Positions 42,935 through 52,309 of a stretch of DNA of 64,000 nucleotides are shown in pieces. Numbering within the stretch: position 1 is the first letter of the stretch; every line of letters starts with the position of its first letter. Below the pieces are notes generated by a model. It saw only the letters and a program-made list of their open reading frames with translations. It was not told the origin of the DNA and did no database searches. The position numbers and the translations under genes were made by a program. Source of the DNA: Boseongicola sp. H5 (lineage in GTDB: Bacteria; Pseudomonadota; Alphaproteobacteria; Rhodobacterales; Rhodobacteraceae); NCBI GenBank assembly GCA_020622165.1, contig JACNMN010000003.1, positions 62,001 to 126,000 of the forward strand. Reading direction: 5' to 3'.

Positions 42935-42963
42935 ATATATGGCGTTTGGCCCCCGTTTTTCAA
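42935..42963 (-). promoter_or_regulatory. Candidate sigma-70 promoter of irr
   Basis: On the minus strand, TTGAAA (42963-42958), a 17-base spacer and ATATAT (42940-42935) in a run of alternating AT. The start point would be about 25 bases before the irr ATG. Confidence 0.55.
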
Positions 42964-43091
42964 ACGGTTTTGCCCACAGTTCCGCGATCTGTGACCAAAC
43001 GGCCCGCACTTGCCAGCTTTGCCGCCCCAATGATAGGGACAAAGAAGCAAACGCATCTGAGAATGCTACATATAGCGGCAGGCAGGGACAT

Positions 43092-43601
43092 ATGGCGGAT
43101 TTTCCAACGAGCTTTGACAAAGATGCGTTGCTGCAATGCGCGCGGGGCGAGTTGTTCGGGCCGGGCAATGCCCAGTTGCCGGAACCGCCGATGCTGATGA
43201 TGGACCGGATCACGGACATTTCCGGCGATGGCGGCGAACACGGCAAGGGCCATGTCAGGGCCGAGTTCGATATCACCCCCGATCTGTGGTTTTTCGAGTG
43301 CCATTTTCCCGGCAATCCGATCATGCCCGGCTGTCTGGGGCTGGATGGGTTGTGGCAGCTGACCGGGTTCAATCTGGGCTGGCGGGGCTGGCAGGGGCGC
43401 GGCTATGCGCTTGGCGTGGGCGAAGTGAAGCTGACCGGCATGGTCCGGCCCGATCGCAAGATGCTGACGTATTTCGTGGATTTCACCAAGGCGATCCAGA
43501 CCCGACGCCTGACCATGGGAGTGGCCGATGGACGGGTGGAGGCTGACGGAGAAGTGATCTATCAGGTCAAGGATATGAAGGTCGCGTTGTCGGAAAGCTG
43601 A
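43092..43601 (+). CDS. fabA: 3-hydroxydecanoyl-ACP dehydratase/isomerase
   Basis: Bifunctional enzyme that introduces the cis double bond of unsaturated fatty acids by dehydrating 3-hydroxydecanoyl-ACP and isomerising the product. The 169 residues hold the active His71 in [23 protein letters not shown], with Asp85 as partner. [35 protein letters not shown] precedes it. GGCAGGGA upstream of the ATG at 43092 is the likely ribosome site. It heads fabA-fabB-fabI and diverges from irr, a conserved alphaproteobacterial block. Confidence 0.97.
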   Translation: MADFPTSFDKDALLQCARGELFGPGNAQLPEPPMLMMDRITDISGDGGEHGKGHVRAEFDITPDLWFFECHFPGNPIMPGCLGLDGLWQLTGFNLGWRGWQGRGYALGVGEVKLTGMVRPDRKMLTYFVDFTKAIQTRRLTMGVADGRVEADGEVIYQVKDMKVALSES

Positions 43602-43623
43602 GTTTGCGAGGGAGGGTGCGTTC

Positions 43624-44853
43624 ATGCGCCGTGTGGTTGTTACAGGTCTGGGAATTGTCTCGCCGATCGGAAACGGGGCCGACGAGGTCACCGCCGCGCT
43701 GAAAGCGGGCAAATCCGGCATCGAAGCTTCGCCCGAAATGGCCGAGCACGGGTTCCGCAGCCAGATCGCCGGGACGCTGAAAATCGACGTGACCGAGCAT
43801 GTGGACAAGCGCGCGCTCCGGTTCATGGGGCCGGGCGCGGCCTATGCCCATATCGCCATGACGCAGGCCATCGCCGATGCAGGGCTTGAGGAAAGCACGG
43901 TCAGCACGCCGCGAACCGGGTTGATCGCGGGCTCCGGCGGGCCGTCGACCAGCGCCATGTTCGCGGCCCATCAGACCGTCCTGAAGACCGAGGCGACCAA
44001 GCGTATCGGGCCGTTCGCCGTGCCCAAATGCATGTCGTCAACGATCAGCGCCAATCTGTCCACGGCTTTCAAGATCAAGGGGATCAACTATTCGATTACC
44101 TCCGCCTGCTCCACCTCGCTGCATTGCATCGGGGCGGCCGCCGAGCAGATCATGATGGGCAAGCAGGATGTCATGTTCGCAGGCGGCGCGGAGGAGCTGG
44201 ACTGGACGCTTTCCTGCCTGTTCGACGCCATGGGCGCGATGAGTTCGAAATTCAACGAGACGCCCGAACGCGCCAGCCGCGCATTCGACGCGGATCGCGA
44301 CGGGTTCGTGATCGGCGGCGGCGGCGCGATCCTTGTGCTGGAAGAACTGGAGCACGCGCTGGCGCGTGGCGCCAGGATCTACGCCGAAGTCACCGGGTTT
44401 GCGGCCACATCCGACGGGCATGACATGGTCGCGCCCTCGGGCGAAGGCGGCGAACGGGCGATGCGGCTGGCGCTGCAGACCCTGCCGGAGGGTCGCAAGG
44501 TCGATTACATAAACGCGCATGGCACTTCCACGCCGGTGGGCGATGTCGGCGAGGTCGAGGCCGTGCGGCGGGTGTTCGGCCAGCGGAAGACGCCGCCGAT
44601 TTCCTCCACCAAGTCCATGACGGGGCATGCGCAGGGTGCGGCAGGAGCGTTGGAGGCGACCTTCTGCCTGCTGATGCTGGAGCATGATTTCATCGCGCCG
44701 TCGATCAATGTCGAGACCCTCGATCCGGCCCTTGACCCTTCCGAGATCGCCACGGCGTTGGTCGAAAATGCGGGGCTCGACACGGTCATGACCAATTCCT
44801 TCGGGTTTGGCGGGACCAACGGCTCGATGTTGCTGTCGAAATACAACGGATAA
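43624..44853 (+). CDS. fabB: 3-oxoacyl-ACP synthase I
   Basis: Condensing enzyme KAS I, required to elongate the unsaturated intermediate from FabA. The 409 residues start [22 protein letters not shown]; the triad is [11 protein letters not shown] (Cys162), [14 protein letters not shown] and [12 protein letters not shown]. The C-terminus is [19 protein letters not shown]. It lies 22 bases after fabA and 4 bases before fabI, so the three are one operon. Proximity to fabA identifies it as FabB rather than FabF. Confidence 0.96.
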   Translation: MRRVVVTGLGIVSPIGNGADEVTAALKAGKSGIEASPEMAEHGFRSQIAGTLKIDVTEHVDKRALRFMGPGAAYAHIAMTQAIADAGLEESTVSTPRTGLIAGSGGPSTSAMFAAHQTVLKTEATKRIGPFAVPKCMSSTISANLSTAFKIKGINYSITSACSTSLHCIGAAAEQIMMGKQDVMFAGGAEELDWTLSCLFDAMGAMSSKFNETPERASRAFDADRDGFVIGGGGAILVLEELEHALARGARIYAEVTGFAATSDGHDMVAPSGEGGERAMRLALQTLPEGRKVDYINAHGTSTPVGDVGEVEAVRRVFGQRKTPPISSTKSMTGHAQGAAGALEATFCLLMLEHDFIAPSINVETLDPALDPSEIATALVENAGLDTVMTNSFGFGGTNGSMLLSKYNG

Positions 44854-44857
44854 AAAA

Positions 44858-45646
44858 ATGTCGGAATTGATGAGGGGCAAGCGCGGGCTGATCATGGGGG
44901 TCGCCAATGAGCGCTCCATCGCCTGGGGCATCGCGCGGGCGATGCATGCGGAAGGGGCGGAACTGGCCTTCTCCTATCAGGGGGAGGCGTTCGGCAAACG
45001 CGTGGAGCCGCTTGCCGCATCGCTTGGCTCGGATCTTCTGATCGACGTGGATGTGACCGATGACGCCTCGATGGACGCCTGTTTCGAGCGTCTGAAAGAG
45101 GTCTGGGGCAGTATCGACTTCGTGGTCCATGCCATTGCGTTTTCGGATAAATCCGAGCTGACGGGCCGGTTCATCAACACCACGCGCGAGAATTTCAAGA
45201 CCTCGCTGACCATCTCCTGTTACTCGCTGATCGACGTGGCCAGGCGGGCCTCGGCTCTGATGCCCGATGGCGGGACGATCCTGACGCTGACCTATCAGGG
45301 ATCGAACCGGGTCACGCCGTTCTACAACGTGATGGGTGTGGCCAAGGCGGCGCTGGAATCAGCGGTGCGCTATCTGGCCAACGATCTGGGCCCCGAGGGC
45401 ATTCGCGTGAACGCGATCAGCCCGGGCCCGATGAAGACGCTGGCTGGCGCCGCGATCGGCGGGGCGCGAAAGACCTTCAAGACGACCGAGGCGAACGCCC
45501 CGCTGCGCGCCAACGCGACCCTGGAGGCGATCGGCGGCACGGCGGTTTATCTCGCCTCCGACTACGGGGCCTGTACCACGGGCGAGATCATTATCGTGGA
45601 TGGCGGCTATCACGTGCTCGGGATGATGCAGCCCGAGAACCTTTAG
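44858..45646 (+). CDS. fabI: Enoyl-ACP reductase (NADH)
   Basis: Short-chain dehydrogenase-like enoyl-ACP reductase, the last step of each elongation cycle and the target of triclosan-type inhibitors. The 262 residues begin MSELMRGKRGLIMGVANERSIAWGIARAMH. The catalytic Tyr/Lys set appears in TPFYNVMGVAKAALESAVRYLA, and SDYGACTTGEIIIVDGGYHVLGM ends it. It follows fabB after 4 bases. Its stop is only 4 bases from the end of the convergent FKBP gene. Confidence 0.96.
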   Translation: MSELMRGKRGLIMGVANERSIAWGIARAMHAEGAELAFSYQGEAFGKRVEPLAASLGSDLLIDVDVTDDASMDACFERLKEVWGSIDFVVHAIAFSDKSELTGRFINTTRENFKTSLTISCYSLIDVARRASALMPDGGTILTLTYQGSNRVTPFYNVMGVAKAALESAVRYLANDLGPEGIRVNAISPGPMKTLAGAAIGGARKTFKTTEANAPLRANATLEAIGGTAVYLASDYGACTTGEIIIVDGGYHVLGMMQPENL

Positions 45647-45650
45647 CGCC

Positions 45651-46079
45651 CTAGCCAAGCGCCACGATATGCACCGCGAAGGTCAGATCCTGACCGGCCA
45701 GCGGGTGGTTCGCATCAAGCGTCACATGGGTGTCCGACACCTCGGTGATCGCGGCGACCATGGTTTGCCCCTCTGGCGTCTGCAATTGCAGTTTTGTGCC
45801 CAATTCCAAGGGGATATCGTCGGGAATGGCCTCCCGCGGGACCTGCTGGACGCCATCGGCGATATGCTGGCCATAGGCCTGATCGGCGGGGACGGTGACG
45901 GTTTTCCTGTCGCCGAGGCTCATGCCCTCGAAGGCGGCCTCCAACCCCGGTATGATCTCACCTTCGCCCATGGTGAATTGCAGGGGGTCGCGGCCGTCCG
46001 AACTGTCGAAGACGGACCCGTCGTCGAGGGTTCCGGTGTAGTGGAACGATACCGAAGTGCCTAGGGTAACCTTTGTCAT
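45651..46079 (-). CDS. FKBP-type peptidyl-prolyl isomerase (SlyD-like)
   Basis: Protein of 142 residues with an FKBP domain carrying the inserted flap of the SlyD/FkpB group. VTLGTSVSFHYTGTLDDGSVFDSSDGRDPLQFTMGEGEIIPGLEAAFEGMSLGDRKTVTVPADQAYGQH is followed by IPLELGTKLQLQTPEGQTMVAAITEVSDTHVTLDANHPLAGQDLTFAVHIVAL. No signal peptide, so cytoplasmic. It lacks the His-rich tail of E. coli SlyD, which argues against nickel binding. AGGATG precedes the ATG. Confidence 0.93.
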   Translation of the reverse strand: MTKVTLGTSVSFHYTGTLDDGSVFDSSDGRDPLQFTMGEGEIIPGLEAAFEGMSLGDRKTVTVPADQAYGQHIADGVQQVPREAIPDDIPLELGTKLQLQTPEGQTMVAAITEVSDTHVTLDANHPLAGQDLTFAVHIVALG

Positions 46080-46237
46080 ATGACATCCTTGTCGGGGGGA
46101 ATTTGTGCGCCGCGATCCGCGTCGCGATCATCCCCCGAGCCTAGCCGAATTCCGACCTAAGTAAATATTGCTGTTGAGAATTGTCGGAAGAGGCGGCCTG
46201 TGTCACGATGGCGCCACCAAAACAGGAAGGCGATGCC

Positions 46238-46930
46238 ATGCCGGTTACAACCTGTGTATTCGATGCGTATGGGACATTATTTGACGTAAATGCCGCTGCG
46301 AGAAATCTGGCGGAGGAAGACGGGCTGGAAGGGTTTGCCGCGGTCTGGCAGCAGGTTTCCAGCCATTGGCGGGCCAAGCAGCTGCAATATTCATGGATCC
46401 GCACGATCGCGCGCGACCACGTGGATTTCTGGCAGATCACGCAGGACGGGCTGGATTGGGCGCTGGATGTGACCGATCAGGCCGATCCGGAACTCAGGGA
46501 GCGATTATTGGGCCTTTACTGGACCTTACCCGCCTATCCTGAAGTGCCAGAAACGCTGGCCAGGCTGAAAGCCAACGGGATGAAGACGGCGATTTTGTCG
46601 AACGGATCGCCCAAGATGCTGGAAGGCGCGGTGGACAGCGCCGGGATCGGCGATCTGCTGGATGCGGTGCTGAGCGTCGAGGAGGAGCGGGTTTTCAAGC
46701 CCGATGCGCGGGTCTATGCGCTGGTGGGCCGCCATCTGGATGTCTCCAAGGACGAAGTTTTGTTCGTGTCGTCGAACGGGTGGGATGCCGCCGCGGCGGC
46801 CTCCTACGGGTTCCGGGTGCTCTGGGTGAACCGCGCCGGGGAGCCGGTGGACAGGTTGTCGGGCAAGCCGGGACAGACCGCGCGGGATCTGCGCTGCGTG
46901 CCCGACGTGGCCCGGGCCGATCCCGCATGA
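46238..46930 (+). CDS. Haloacid dehalogenase, type II
   Basis: HAD-superfamily (S)-2-haloacid dehalogenase-like enzyme of 230 residues that would hydrolyse 2-halo acids. The nucleophile motif I is CVFDAYGTLFD, motif II AILSNGSPKMLEGAV, the Lys region EERVFKPDARVYALV and motif III VSSNGWDAAAAASYGFRVLWVNRAG, all of the L-DEX type. The ATG at 46238 has GGAAGG upstream; the longer frame from 46181 does not look family-like. It overlaps the next hydrolase gene by ATGA. The natural substrate cannot be told. Confidence 0.88.
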   Translation: MPVTTCVFDAYGTLFDVNAAARNLAEEDGLEGFAAVWQQVSSHWRAKQLQYSWIRTIARDHVDFWQITQDGLDWALDVTDQADPELRERLLGLYWTLPAYPEVPETLARLKANGMKTAILSNGSPKMLEGAVDSAGIGDLLDAVLSVEEERVFKPDARVYALVGRHLDVSKDEVLFVSSNGWDAAAAASYGFRVLWVNRAGEPVDRLSGKPGQTARDLRCVPDVARADPA

Positions 46931-47766
46931 TCCGATATGCGGTGTCCGACGATGGCCTGCGTCTCGCCTACGAGGATCGGGGGGCGGGGGCGCCGCTGGT
47001 CTGCCTGCCCGGGCTGACCCGGAACATGGAGGATTTCGAGCCGGTGGTGGCGGCCTTTTCGGAGCGCGCGCGCATCATACGGATGGATTTCCGGGGGCGC
47101 GGCGCATCGGATCACGCCCCCGACCCGATGAGCTACAACGTCCCGCAGGAAGCGCGCGACGTGCTGGCCCTGCTGGACCATCTGGGGCTGGACAAGGTGG
47201 CCATTCTGGGCACATCGCGCGGCGGGCTGGTGGCGATGATGCTGGCGGCGACAGCCAAGGAGCGGCTTTCCGGCGTTGTGCTGAACGATGTGGGCCCGGT
47301 GATCGAGCCCGGCGGGCTGGACGCGATCATGGATTACATCGGGCGACGCCCCGGATTTGCCACGCTGGCCGAAGGCGCGGCGGCCCTGCCTGCAAGCTAT
47401 GCGCCGGATTTCCGGAACGTCCCGCCCGCCACATGGGTGGACATGGCGCGGCGGATCTGGCGGGAGGAGGAGGATGGGCTGCATCTGCGCTATGATCCGC
47501 GCCTGCGGGAGGCCGTGGCCCCCGCCTTCGACACCACGCAGCCGGCGCCGGACCTCTGGCCGCTCTTCGATGCGCTGGACGGGCTGCCGCTTGCGCTGAT
47601 CCGGGGGGCGAACTCCAACCTGCTGTCACGGCAGACCACCGCCGAGATGCGCCGCAGGCGGCCGGACATGCTGGTGGCCGAGATCCCGGACAGGGGCCAT
47701 GTGCCGTTTCTGGACGAGCCCGGCACAGTCGCCCTGATCTCCGAATTTCTGAATCTTGTTTCATGA
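46927..47766 (+). CDS. Alpha/beta fold hydrolase
   Basis: Hydrolase of 279 residues with the nucleophile elbow VAILGTSRGGLVAMML, an oxyanion region APLVCLPGLTRNMEDFEPVVAAF and a C-terminal His region VAEIPDRGHVPFLDEPGTVALI. RMDFRGRGASDHAPDPMSYN is typical of epoxide-hydrolase/lactonase-like members. It overlaps both neighbours by ATGA, making a three-gene operon with the HAD enzyme and the PLP dehydratase. The substrate is unknown. Confidence 0.88.
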   Translation: MIRYAVSDDGLRLAYEDRGAGAPLVCLPGLTRNMEDFEPVVAAFSERARIIRMDFRGRGASDHAPDPMSYNVPQEARDVLALLDHLGLDKVAILGTSRGGLVAMMLAATAKERLSGVVLNDVGPVIEPGGLDAIMDYIGRRPGFATLAEGAAALPASYAPDFRNVPPATWVDMARRIWREEEDGLHLRYDPRLREAVAPAFDTTQPAPDLWPLFDALDGLPLALIRGANSNLLSRQTTAEMRRRRPDMLVAEIPDRGHVPFLDEPGTVALISEFLNLVS

Positions 47767-48740
47767 GTGATATCAAAATGATAGAGGCCGCGGCTGACAG
47801 GGCGCGGGGCCATGTCAGGCGCACGCCCTTGCTGTCCTCCCCGTTTCTGGACGAGATCGCCCGGCGGCGCGTTCTGGTGAAGGCGGAATGCCTGCAACAT
47901 ACCGGCAGCTTCAAGTTTCGCGGGGCGTGGTCGGCTCTGTCCGGTCTTGCGCCCGAACGGCGCCGGGCGGGGGTTCTGGCGTTTTCCTCGGGCAATCACG
48001 CGCAAGGCGTGGCGCTGGCGGCAAAGCTTCACGGCGTGCCGGCCACCATCATCATGCCGCAGGATGCGCCGGCGCTGAAGATCGACAATACCCGCGCCTT
48101 CGGGGCCGAGGTCGTGCTCTACGACCGCGCCGGGCGTGAAAAGCGCGAGGAGATCGGTGCGCGTCTGCAGGCCGAACGGGGGCTGACCCTGATCCGGCCC
48201 TATGACGAACCGCTGGTCATCGCCGGGCAGGGCACCTGCGGGCTGGAGATTGCCGAACAGGCGGCGGAACAGGGCGTGACCAAGGCGGAGGTGCTGAGCT
48301 GTTGCGGGGGCGGTGGCCTGACCTCGGGCATCGCGCTGGCGCTGGAGGCGCGCGCGCCGCGGATGCGGGTGAGACCGGTGGAGCCGGAGAGGTTCGACGA
48401 TACCGCGCGCTCGCTCGCCTCGGGCGGCATCGTCCGGAATAGCGGCCCGGAAACAGGGTTTTGCGACGCGATCCTCACACCATCGCCGGGGGAGATTACA
48501 TTCCCGATCATGGCCGCGCGTTGCGGCCCCGGGCTGGTGGTGAGCGATGCCGAGGTGCGCGCGGCGATGCGGCTGGCGGCCGCCCGGCTGAAGCTGGTGA
48601 TCGAGCCGGGCGGCGCGGTGGCCCTTGCCGCAGCATTGTTCCATGGCGATGCGCTGGAGGGCGATGCGGTGATCGCCACGGCCTCGGGCGGGAATGTGGA
48701 TCTGGCGCTTTACAGCGAGGTCTTGTCGGAGGCGGCCTGA
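47763..48740 (+). CDS. PLP-dependent threonine/serine dehydratase
   Basis: Fold type II PLP enzyme of 325 residues. The Schiff-base lysine is Lys51 in HTGSFKFRGAWSAL; the substrate loop is FSSGNHAQGVALAAKLHG and the phosphate loop SCCGGGGLTSGIAL. It lacks the regulatory ACT domains of biosynthetic IlvA, so it is a short catabolic type (threonine or serine dehydratase, or racemase-like). The ATG overlaps the previous stop. Its 3' end overlaps the convergent MFS gene by 31 bases. Confidence 0.88.
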   Translation: MSDIKMIEAAADRARGHVRRTPLLSSPFLDEIARRRVLVKAECLQHTGSFKFRGAWSALSGLAPERRRAGVLAFSSGNHAQGVALAAKLHGVPATIIMPQDAPALKIDNTRAFGAEVVLYDRAGREKREEIGARLQAERGLTLIRPYDEPLVIAGQGTCGLEIAEQAAEQGVTKAEVLSCCGGGGLTSGIALALEARAPRMRVRPVEPERFDDTARSLASGGIVRNSGPETGFCDAILTPSPGEITFPIMAARCGPGLVVSDAEVRAAMRLAAARLKLVIEPGGAVALAAALFHGDALEGDAVIATASGGNVDLALYSEVLSEAA

Positions 48741-49945
48741 GATCGCCTGCGGCTGAGGCCGATGGCGAAGATCGCAAAGGACATCGACATCAGAACCGCC
48801 GACAGCAGGAAGGGCGCGCCGGGCAGCACCGGATCCGCGCCATCGCGGGTGAACCAGAAAAACGCCTGCGTCATCATCAGTGGCGACAGGATCATCGACA
48901 GGGCCGCGATGGAGGACAGGACGCCCTGCAATTCGCCCTGCTGGTCCGCGCCCGCCGCCCGCGACATCACCGCCTGCATGGCCGGGGCCACGATCGCGCC
49001 GATGGCCGAGATCGGGATCAGCGCCCAGATCATCCAGCCCTGGCTCGCCAGACCGTAGGCGACCAGACAGATCATGTTCAGGATCAGCCCCCAGTAGACC
49101 GCGCGGACCTCGCCCAGGCGGGGCAGGATGAGACGGATCAGGCCCGCCTGCACCACGGCCATCGCCAGACCGTAAAGCGCAAGCGACAGACCCACCTTGC
49201 CGGTGCCCCAACCGAACGCGGCTTGGGTGTAATAGGCCCAGACCGCGGGATAAACGAAGTTGGAAATCTGGTAGACCAGCATCACGATCAGCAGCAGCCT
49301 GACACCCGGCAGGGCGCCCACATGCTGCAACGCGCCAAGCGGATTGGCCCGGCGCCAGCGGAGCGGGCGGCGCTTTTCGGGCGGCAGGGATTCGGGCAGA
49401 ACGACATAGCCGAAGACAAAGCTGAGCGCGGCGAGACAGGCCGCGGCGATGAAGGGCGCGCGCGGGTCCAGCCCACCAAGCAGACCGCCGAGGATCGGGC
49501 CAAGAATGAAGCCGACGCCGAAGCCTGCCGAGATCAGGCCGAAGTTCTGCGCCCGTTTCTCCGGCTCCGTGATGTCGGCCATATAGGCCAGCGCGGTGGC
49601 ATGGGTGGCCGCGGCGATGCCCGCGACGATGCGGCCCGCCAGCAGCAGCCAGATCGTGCCTGCAACCGCCATCACCGCATAATCCAGCGCCATGACCGCC
49701 ATCGAGACGAGCAGGATCGGGCGGCGTCCGAACCGGTCGCTGAGATTGCCGAGGGTCGGCGAAAAGCCGAATTGCATCACCGCATAGGCGGCCGACAGGA
49801 TCCCGCCCCACAAGGCCGCATTCGCCAGATCGGCGCCGCGAACCTCGCGGATGAGATCCGGCATCACCGGCAGGATCAGCCCGATGCCGATGGCGTCGAG
49901 GGCGACGGTGATCAGAATGAAGATGACAGGCAGGCGGCTGCGCAT
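48710..49945 (-). CDS. MFS exporter of the TCR/Tet type
   Basis: Twelve-helix drug/proton antiporter-like transporter of 411 residues. The Tet-type start LPVIFILITVALDAIGIGLILPVMPDLIREV and motif A GNLSDRFGRRPILLVSM are clear, as is the mid-protein motif C region GLISAGFGVGFILGPILGGLLGG. It resembles TetA-family efflux proteins but whether tetracycline is a substrate cannot be told. No TetR regulator is adjacent. It converges on the PLP dehydratase gene with a 31-base overlap. Confidence 0.88.
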   Translation of the reverse strand: MRSRLPVIFILITVALDAIGIGLILPVMPDLIREVRGADLANAALWGGILSAAYAVMQFGFSPTLGNLSDRFGRRPILLVSMAVMALDYAVMAVAGTIWLLLAGRIVAGIAAATHATALAYMADITEPEKRAQNFGLISAGFGVGFILGPILGGLLGGLDPRAPFIAAACLAALSFVFGYVVLPESLPPEKRRPLRWRRANPLGALQHVGALPGVRLLLIVMLVYQISNFVYPAVWAYYTQAAFGWGTGKVGLSLALYGLAMAVVQAGLIRLILPRLGEVRAVYWGLILNMICLVAYGLASQGWMIWALIPISAIGAIVAPAMQAVMSRAAGADQQGELQGVLSSIAALSMILSPLMMTQAFFWFTRDGADPVLPGAPFLLSAVLMSMSFAIFAIGLSRRRSQAASDKTSL

Positions 49946-50030
49946 GGGAAAATCCGGTTCTGCCGCCGCGTTGGACAGCGCATTTACCTATCGGGCCCGC
50001 CCTGGCCTGTCCATCCCCAAGGGGATTTGC

Positions 50031-51365
50031 TCAGGAAAACCGCCGGTCCGCGGCCGCTGCATAGGCGCGCGCCTCGGCGGGGGCGTGGCCAAGCGCGCGT
50101 CGCGGATCGCGCGCGGCGGCAGGGTCCAGATCGGGAAAGTCGCGGGCCACCAGATCGCCAAGCGGCGCGCCGGATGTCTGAGCTTCGTCGCATAATGCCT
50201 TGATCGCGCTTTGGGCTTCGGGTCTGGAGATCCGCTCCGCAAGCAGAAAGCTGTACGCTTCCGCATGGATCAGCTCCAGCGGATCGGCGATGTTGGCGGC
50301 CATGCGCGCGGTGTCCGGCGTCAGCGTTTCGGCCAGATCGGCGGCGAGTGCCAGGGCCTTTGCGGCCCCCGCCACCATGGCCGGCAGGCTTAGCCATTCG
50401 CAAAGCCACGCCGCGCCGTCCCGTTCCTGCCGGTGCAGCATCGCGCCCTGCATAGCGGTGTTGAGTGCGGCCACATGCCGGGCCAGCGCCACCAGAACCG
50501 AGGGGCCGACCGGGTTCTGCTTCTGCGGCATGGTCGAGGAGGCGCCGGCGGCGGCCAGGGAGATTTCCGCAATCTCGGTCTGGGTCAGCAGGATCAGGTC
50601 CTCGCCCAGCTTTCCGGCCGAGCCCGCGACCAGCGTCAGCCAGCCCGCAAGCTCCGCGATCCGGTCGCGCTGACTGTGCCATGAGGCGTGCGGCGCGGCG
50701 AGGCCAAGTGCCTCTGCCAGCGCCTCGCGAAGGGCGGGCAGTTCGGGGTCGAGGGCCGCGCCCGTGCCCGCCGCCCCGGACAGCGAGACCGTCAGAAGCC
50801 GCGTGCGCAACTGATCGAGGCGATCCAGATGCGCCAGAAACGGATGGCCCCAGCCCGCCGCCACCATGCCGAAACTGGTGGGCGTCGCCCGCTGGCCATA
50901 AGTGCGGCCGGCCATCGGCGTTTCCGCATGCCGCCGGGCATGGACGGACAACGCCTTGCAAAGGCGGGATATTTCACCTTCCATCCGCACCAGCGCCTGG
51001 CGCAGCCGAAGGATAAGGCCGGTGTCGACGATATCCTGCGACGTGGCCCCCCAATGGACGTATTGGGCCGCATCCCGGTCGCCGATTTCGGCCCGGAAGG
51101 CGGCAACCAACGCAGGGATCGGCACCGCGTTCCGGCCCGTGTCGGCGGACAGGGCGGAGGGGTCGATCTGAACCTCCAGACTGGCGCGGTGGATGGCGTC
51201 GCCCGCCGCCGCCGGGATGATGCCAAGCGCGCCCTGAGCCTTGGCAAGCGCCCCCTCGACCAGAAGCAGGGCGCGGATCTCGGCGCTGTCGGTGAACAGT
51301 TTCGAGGTTTCGCGATCCGTGAACAGATCGCGGTAGAGCGCACTGTCGAAGGGAGAAATGCTCAT
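50031..51365 (-). CDS. pcaB: 3-carboxy-cis,cis-muconate cycloisomerase
   Basis: Fumarase/aspartase-superfamily enzyme of 444 residues that lactonises 3-carboxy-cis,cis-muconate in the protocatechuate branch of the beta-ketoadipate pathway. The superfamily signature is AGASSTMPQKQNPVGPSVLVAL; the start is SPFDSALYRDLFTDRETSKLFTDSAEIRALLLVEGALAKAQG, and VHWGATSQDIVDTGLILRLRQAL is another conserved block. The ATG overlaps the pcaD stop (ATGA), and the pairing supports the name over the related adenylosuccinate lyase. Confidence 0.92.
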   Translation of the reverse strand: MSISPFDSALYRDLFTDRETSKLFTDSAEIRALLLVEGALAKAQGALGIIPAAAGDAIHRASLEVQIDPSALSADTGRNAVPIPALVAAFRAEIGDRDAAQYVHWGATSQDIVDTGLILRLRQALVRMEGEISRLCKALSVHARRHAETPMAGRTYGQRATPTSFGMVAAGWGHPFLAHLDRLDQLRTRLLTVSLSGAAGTGAALDPELPALREALAEALGLAAPHASWHSQRDRIAELAGWLTLVAGSAGKLGEDLILLTQTEIAEISLAAAGASSTMPQKQNPVGPSVLVALARHVAALNTAMQGAMLHRQERDGAAWLCEWLSLPAMVAGAAKALALAADLAETLTPDTARMAANIADPLELIHAEAYSFLLAERISRPEAQSAIKALCDEAQTSGAPLGDLVARDFPDLDPAAARDPRRALGHAPAEARAYAAAADRRFS

Positions 51366-52162
51366 AGTCCGCCCTCGATCACGCCCAGACCGGTCAGGAA
51401 ATCAACCAGATGGCCGGTGTAGATGTCGGGCTTTTCCACGCATGGCAGATGGCCCGCCCCCCGGATCAGCTCGTACCGCGCGCCGGGGATGAGCCCGGCC
51501 ATTTCGCGCACCAGATCGGGCGGGGTGGAGCCGTCTTCGGACCCCGCGATCACCAGCGCGGGCAGGCGCAGCGCCGCCGTGGTGGTGTAGAAGTCGGACC
51601 CCGCGATCGCGGCGGAACACCCCGCATAGCCTGCCGCCGGTGTGGTTTCGACCATGCGTTTCCAGAGCAGAACCGCCGCGCTCTCCCGAAAGGCCGGGGA
51701 AAACCAGCGTTGGAGGATGGTGTCCGACATGGCCGAAAGACCTTGGCTTTCCACCATCGCGATCCGCTCATGCCACATCTCGCGCGTTCCGATTTTGGGG
51801 GCGGTGTTCGACAGGACGACCGCGCGGATCTGATCGAGCCGTTTGGCGGCAAGCCCCTGCGCGATCATGCCCCCGATGGAAAGGCCCACGAACACGCAGT
51901 CGCGCACCTCCAGCGCGTCGAGAAGCTGCTCCGCATCGCGCACCAGTGCGCCCATGGAATAGGGCGCTGGCGGGCAGGCCGACAGCCCGTGGCCGCGTTT
52001 GTCATAGCGGATGATCCGCAGGTTTTGCGGAAGCCGCGCCACCACATCGTCCCAAAGCCGCAGATCGGTGCCGAGCGAGTTGGCGAAGACCACCGGCGGG
52101 CCGTTCGGGTCGCCATCCTGCCGCACATGCAGATGGATATCGCCAAGCTGGATGCTGTTCAT
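51362..52162 (-). CDS. pcaD: 3-oxoadipate enol-lactonase
   Basis: Alpha/beta hydrolase of 266 residues acting after PcaB/PcaC to give beta-ketoadipate. The nucleophile elbow is VFVGLSIGGMIAQGLAA, the N-terminal block PVVFANSLGTDLRLWDDVVARLP and the RYDKRGHGLSACPPAPYSMG motif match PcaD. The C-terminal His is in ELIRGAGHLPCVEKPD. The ATG at 52162 has GAGGGAGGATC ahead. With pcaB it forms a two-gene operon; pcaC, pcaGH and pcaIJ are not in the window. Confidence 0.92.
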   Translation of the reverse strand: MNSIQLGDIHLHVRQDGDPNGPPVVFANSLGTDLRLWDDVVARLPQNLRIIRYDKRGHGLSACPPAPYSMGALVRDAEQLLDALEVRDCVFVGLSIGGMIAQGLAAKRLDQIRAVVLSNTAPKIGTREMWHERIAMVESQGLSAMSDTILQRWFSPAFRESAAVLLWKRMVETTPAAGYAGCSAAIAGSDFYTTTAALRLPALVIAGSEDGSTPPDLVREMAGLIPGARYELIRGAGHLPCVEKPDIYTGHLVDFLTGLGVIEGGL

Positions 52163-52309
52163 GTGATCCTCCCTCAGGGGCTTTGTCGGACAGATCGGCC
52201 CGTGCCGCAAGCGGGGCGTGGTGGCGCAAACGGACCTTGCACGCCGCGAATGGGCTTGCGGGCGGGTGAAACCCTTCGCACTCTGCCCGAAAGCGAGAAG
52301 GATTCATCG

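Noticed and set aside
48710-49945. Tetracycline resistance gene
   Set aside because: Tet-type MFS family only; no TetR neighbour and chromosomal context next to pca genes, so a resistance claim is not supported.
48461-50203. 580-codon plus-strand frame opposite the MFS gene
   Set aside because: Composition is Arg/Gly/Asp-rich with no domain; the minus strand encodes a clear twelve-helix transporter.
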